Source: an uncultured Clostridia bacterium (lineage in GTDB: Bacteria > Bacillota > Clostridia > Oscillospirales > Oscillospiraceae). Taken from it: a stretch of DNA of 5,940 bases. The position numbers were made by a program, and so were the translations under genes. The stretch covers positions 1 through 5,940 of the forward strand of contig CAMEIU010000131.1 in the NCBI GenBank assembly GCA_945918815.1. The letters are read 5' to 3'. The notes beneath the pieces were generated by a model that ran no database searches, was not told the origin of the DNA, and saw only the letters and a list, made by a program, of their open reading frames with translations. This document shows, piece by piece, positions 5,144 to 5,940 of this stretch (positions are counted from its first letter, which is position 1; every line of letters starts with the position of its first letter).

Positions 5144-5812
5144 CTAGGTATAAGAGGACAGATCCAGAAGATCCCGCTCCATACCCTCAATGTCCTGACG
5201 CAGGCAATCCTCGGCAGTGGCCAGGTCGCCCCGCTCCAGGGCGTCGATAATCTTGTCATGCATATGGAGGTTGGTCCCCGAGAGAGAATGCTGCCGGTTG
5301 CTCTGGTAACCCTGGGCATAGGCGCGGGTACAGGCTTCCATGGCGTTTTTCAGCACCTGGGTCACCTGGGCGTTTCTGGCCACGGCGTTGAGCTGAATGT
5401 GGTAGGCCTCATTGTTGCGCCAGGCCGTCCACATGTCCCTGTTTTCCGCGTTGACCCGCCGCTTTTCGTTCATTTCCCGGAACTGGCGCAGGGTCTCCTC
5501 GTCCATATACTCCATCACCTTGGGCAGGCTGCCAACTTCCAGCAGCAGGCGGAGCTCGATGAGATCATGGACATTTTTCGCGCTGATCTGCACCACCTGA
5601 TAGCCGCAGCGGGGAATGCTTCTCAAAACATTCTCATGGCAGAGCTGGACCAGAGCCTCCCGCACGGGGGCCTTGCTGACGCCATAGCGCGCAATCATCT
5701 GGCCCTCGGTAAAAATCGTATCGGGCGTCAGGTATCCCTTACAGATCTCGTCGATCACACTCTGATAAACTTTGTCTTTTAATGTTGCAACTTGTGCCAT
5801 GTCATAAGACAT
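5144..5812 (-). CDS. GntR-family transcriptional regulator, FCD subfamily
   Basis: A 222-residue DNA-binding regulator. The N-terminal winged helix-turn-helix spans about 11-75, with the GntR signature TEGQMIARYGVSKAPVREAL at 35-54. The all-helical FCD ligand domain (about 80-215) follows. Metal-ligand positions of FCD proteins appear as Asn134, His138, His185 and Asp207; the last is normally His and the first usually Asp, so metal binding may be altered. The start is uncertain: AAGGG directly abuts the ATG at 5812, while the in-frame ATG at 5800 (MAQVATLKDK, 218 residues) has that site 12 bases upstream; 5800 may be the true start. The stop is TAG, so amber is read as a normal stop here. The gene has its own terminator and probably controls the downstream operon, in the manner of UxuR/ExuR/LldR-type repressors responding to sugar acids. 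Effector is not known. Confidence 0.9.
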   Translation of the reverse strand: MSYDMAQVATLKDKVYQSVIDEICKGYLTPDTIFTEGQMIARYGVSKAPVREALVQLCHENVLRSIPRCGYQVVQISAKNVHDLIELRLLLEVGSLPKVMEYMDEETLRQFREMNEKRRVNAENRDMWTAWRNNEAYHIQLNAVARNAQVTQVLKNAMEACTRAYAQGYQSNRQHSLSGTNLHMHDKIIDALERGDLATAEDCLRQDIEGMERDLLDLSSYT

Positions 5813-5940
5813 CCCTTCAATTTCTTTCTTGACATACGCTCAAACCAATTCCCTCACTGGGTAATCGGGTTTATATATATGGATAATTAGGCTTCGCTCC
5901 GCAACCCCACAAAAAATCAGGCAGCCATAAGCGCAAAGCC
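5813..5940 (-). promoter_or_regulatory. gntR upstream region: AT-rich promoter candidate and a T-run
   Basis: This 128-base region holds no gene I can support. On the minus strand there is an AT-rich TATATATAAA stretch (5870-5879), with TTGCGG (5899-5904) 19 bases upstream of its first TATATA, a weak promoter candidate. A single GATTAC half-site matching the kduI palindrome arm lies at 5861-5866. A GC-containing segment followed by TTTTTT (5911-5916) could be the distal arm and U-run of a terminator for a gene beyond the window edge, but the other arm is not visible. Confidence 0.25.

Noticed and set aside
5911..5940. Terminator of an upstream gene at the right edge
   Set aside because: A T-run on the minus strand follows a GC-containing segment, but the second arm of any stem would lie outside the window, so it cannot be supported.
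1..5940. CRISPR arrays, tRNA or rRNA genes, insertion sequences, integrase or attachment sites
   Set aside because: No regularly spaced repeats, cloverleaf-like sequences, transposase or integrase motifs, or flanking duplications were recognised; nearly all the window is metabolic coding sequence.

Overview
This window is a compact, GC-rich (by eye), AT-poor stretch with every recognisable gene on the minus strand, so transcription runs from high to low coordinates. Strong AGGAGG-type ribosome binding sites, the FCD-type GntR regulator and the SDR-type D-mannonate oxidoreductase (Bacillus YjmF type, not the Enterobacterial UxuB type) point to a Gram-positive Firmicute. A GC-rich gut Clostridium relative (Oscillospiraceae-like) is my best guess; the genus cannot be read from the sequence.

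Layout in transcription order: a leader of about 130 bases (5813-5940); a GntR/FCD regulator (5144-5812) closed by a probable intrinsic terminator (5082-5126); a promoter with an extended -10 box and an overlapping perfect palindrome (5040-5059); then a tightly spaced run of kduI (4160-5002), a flavodoxin-fold protein with an iron-sulfur-type cysteine cluster (3514-4143), uxaC (2074-3390, or 3468 if the upstream segment is counted), an SDR D-mannonate oxidoreductase (1216-2031), an Ldh2/YlbC-family malate/lactate-type dehydrogenase (83-1177), and the first 18 codons of a malic enzyme running off the left edge (1-55).

The operon fits hexuronate catabolism. UxaC converts D-glucuronate to D-fructuronate (or galacturonate to tagaturonate), the SDR reduces fructuronate to D-mannonate, and KduI isomerises 5-keto-4-deoxyuronate from unsaturated uronates such as those released from pectin or glycosaminoglycans. 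UxuA, KdgK, KDPG aldolase, KduD and a transporter are not in the window. The dehydrogenase and malic enzyme at the distal end suggest a link to C4-acid/pyruvate and redox metabolism.

The most notable observation is an in-frame amber codon (TAG, 3415-3417) at codon 18 of uxaC. The 26 codons upstream of the first long open stretch have a good ribosome binding site and read as the normal UxaC N-terminus, interrupted only by this TAG. UxaC is therefore broken by a nonsense mutation, restarted at an internal ATG, read through, or affected by a sequence error. A second notable point is that two intergenic gaps (before kduI and before the SDR gene) share an extended -10 sequence running into a GATTA/TAATC inverted repeat. 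I found no mobile element, CRISPR array, tRNA or rRNA, and nothing that amounts to a wholly new system.
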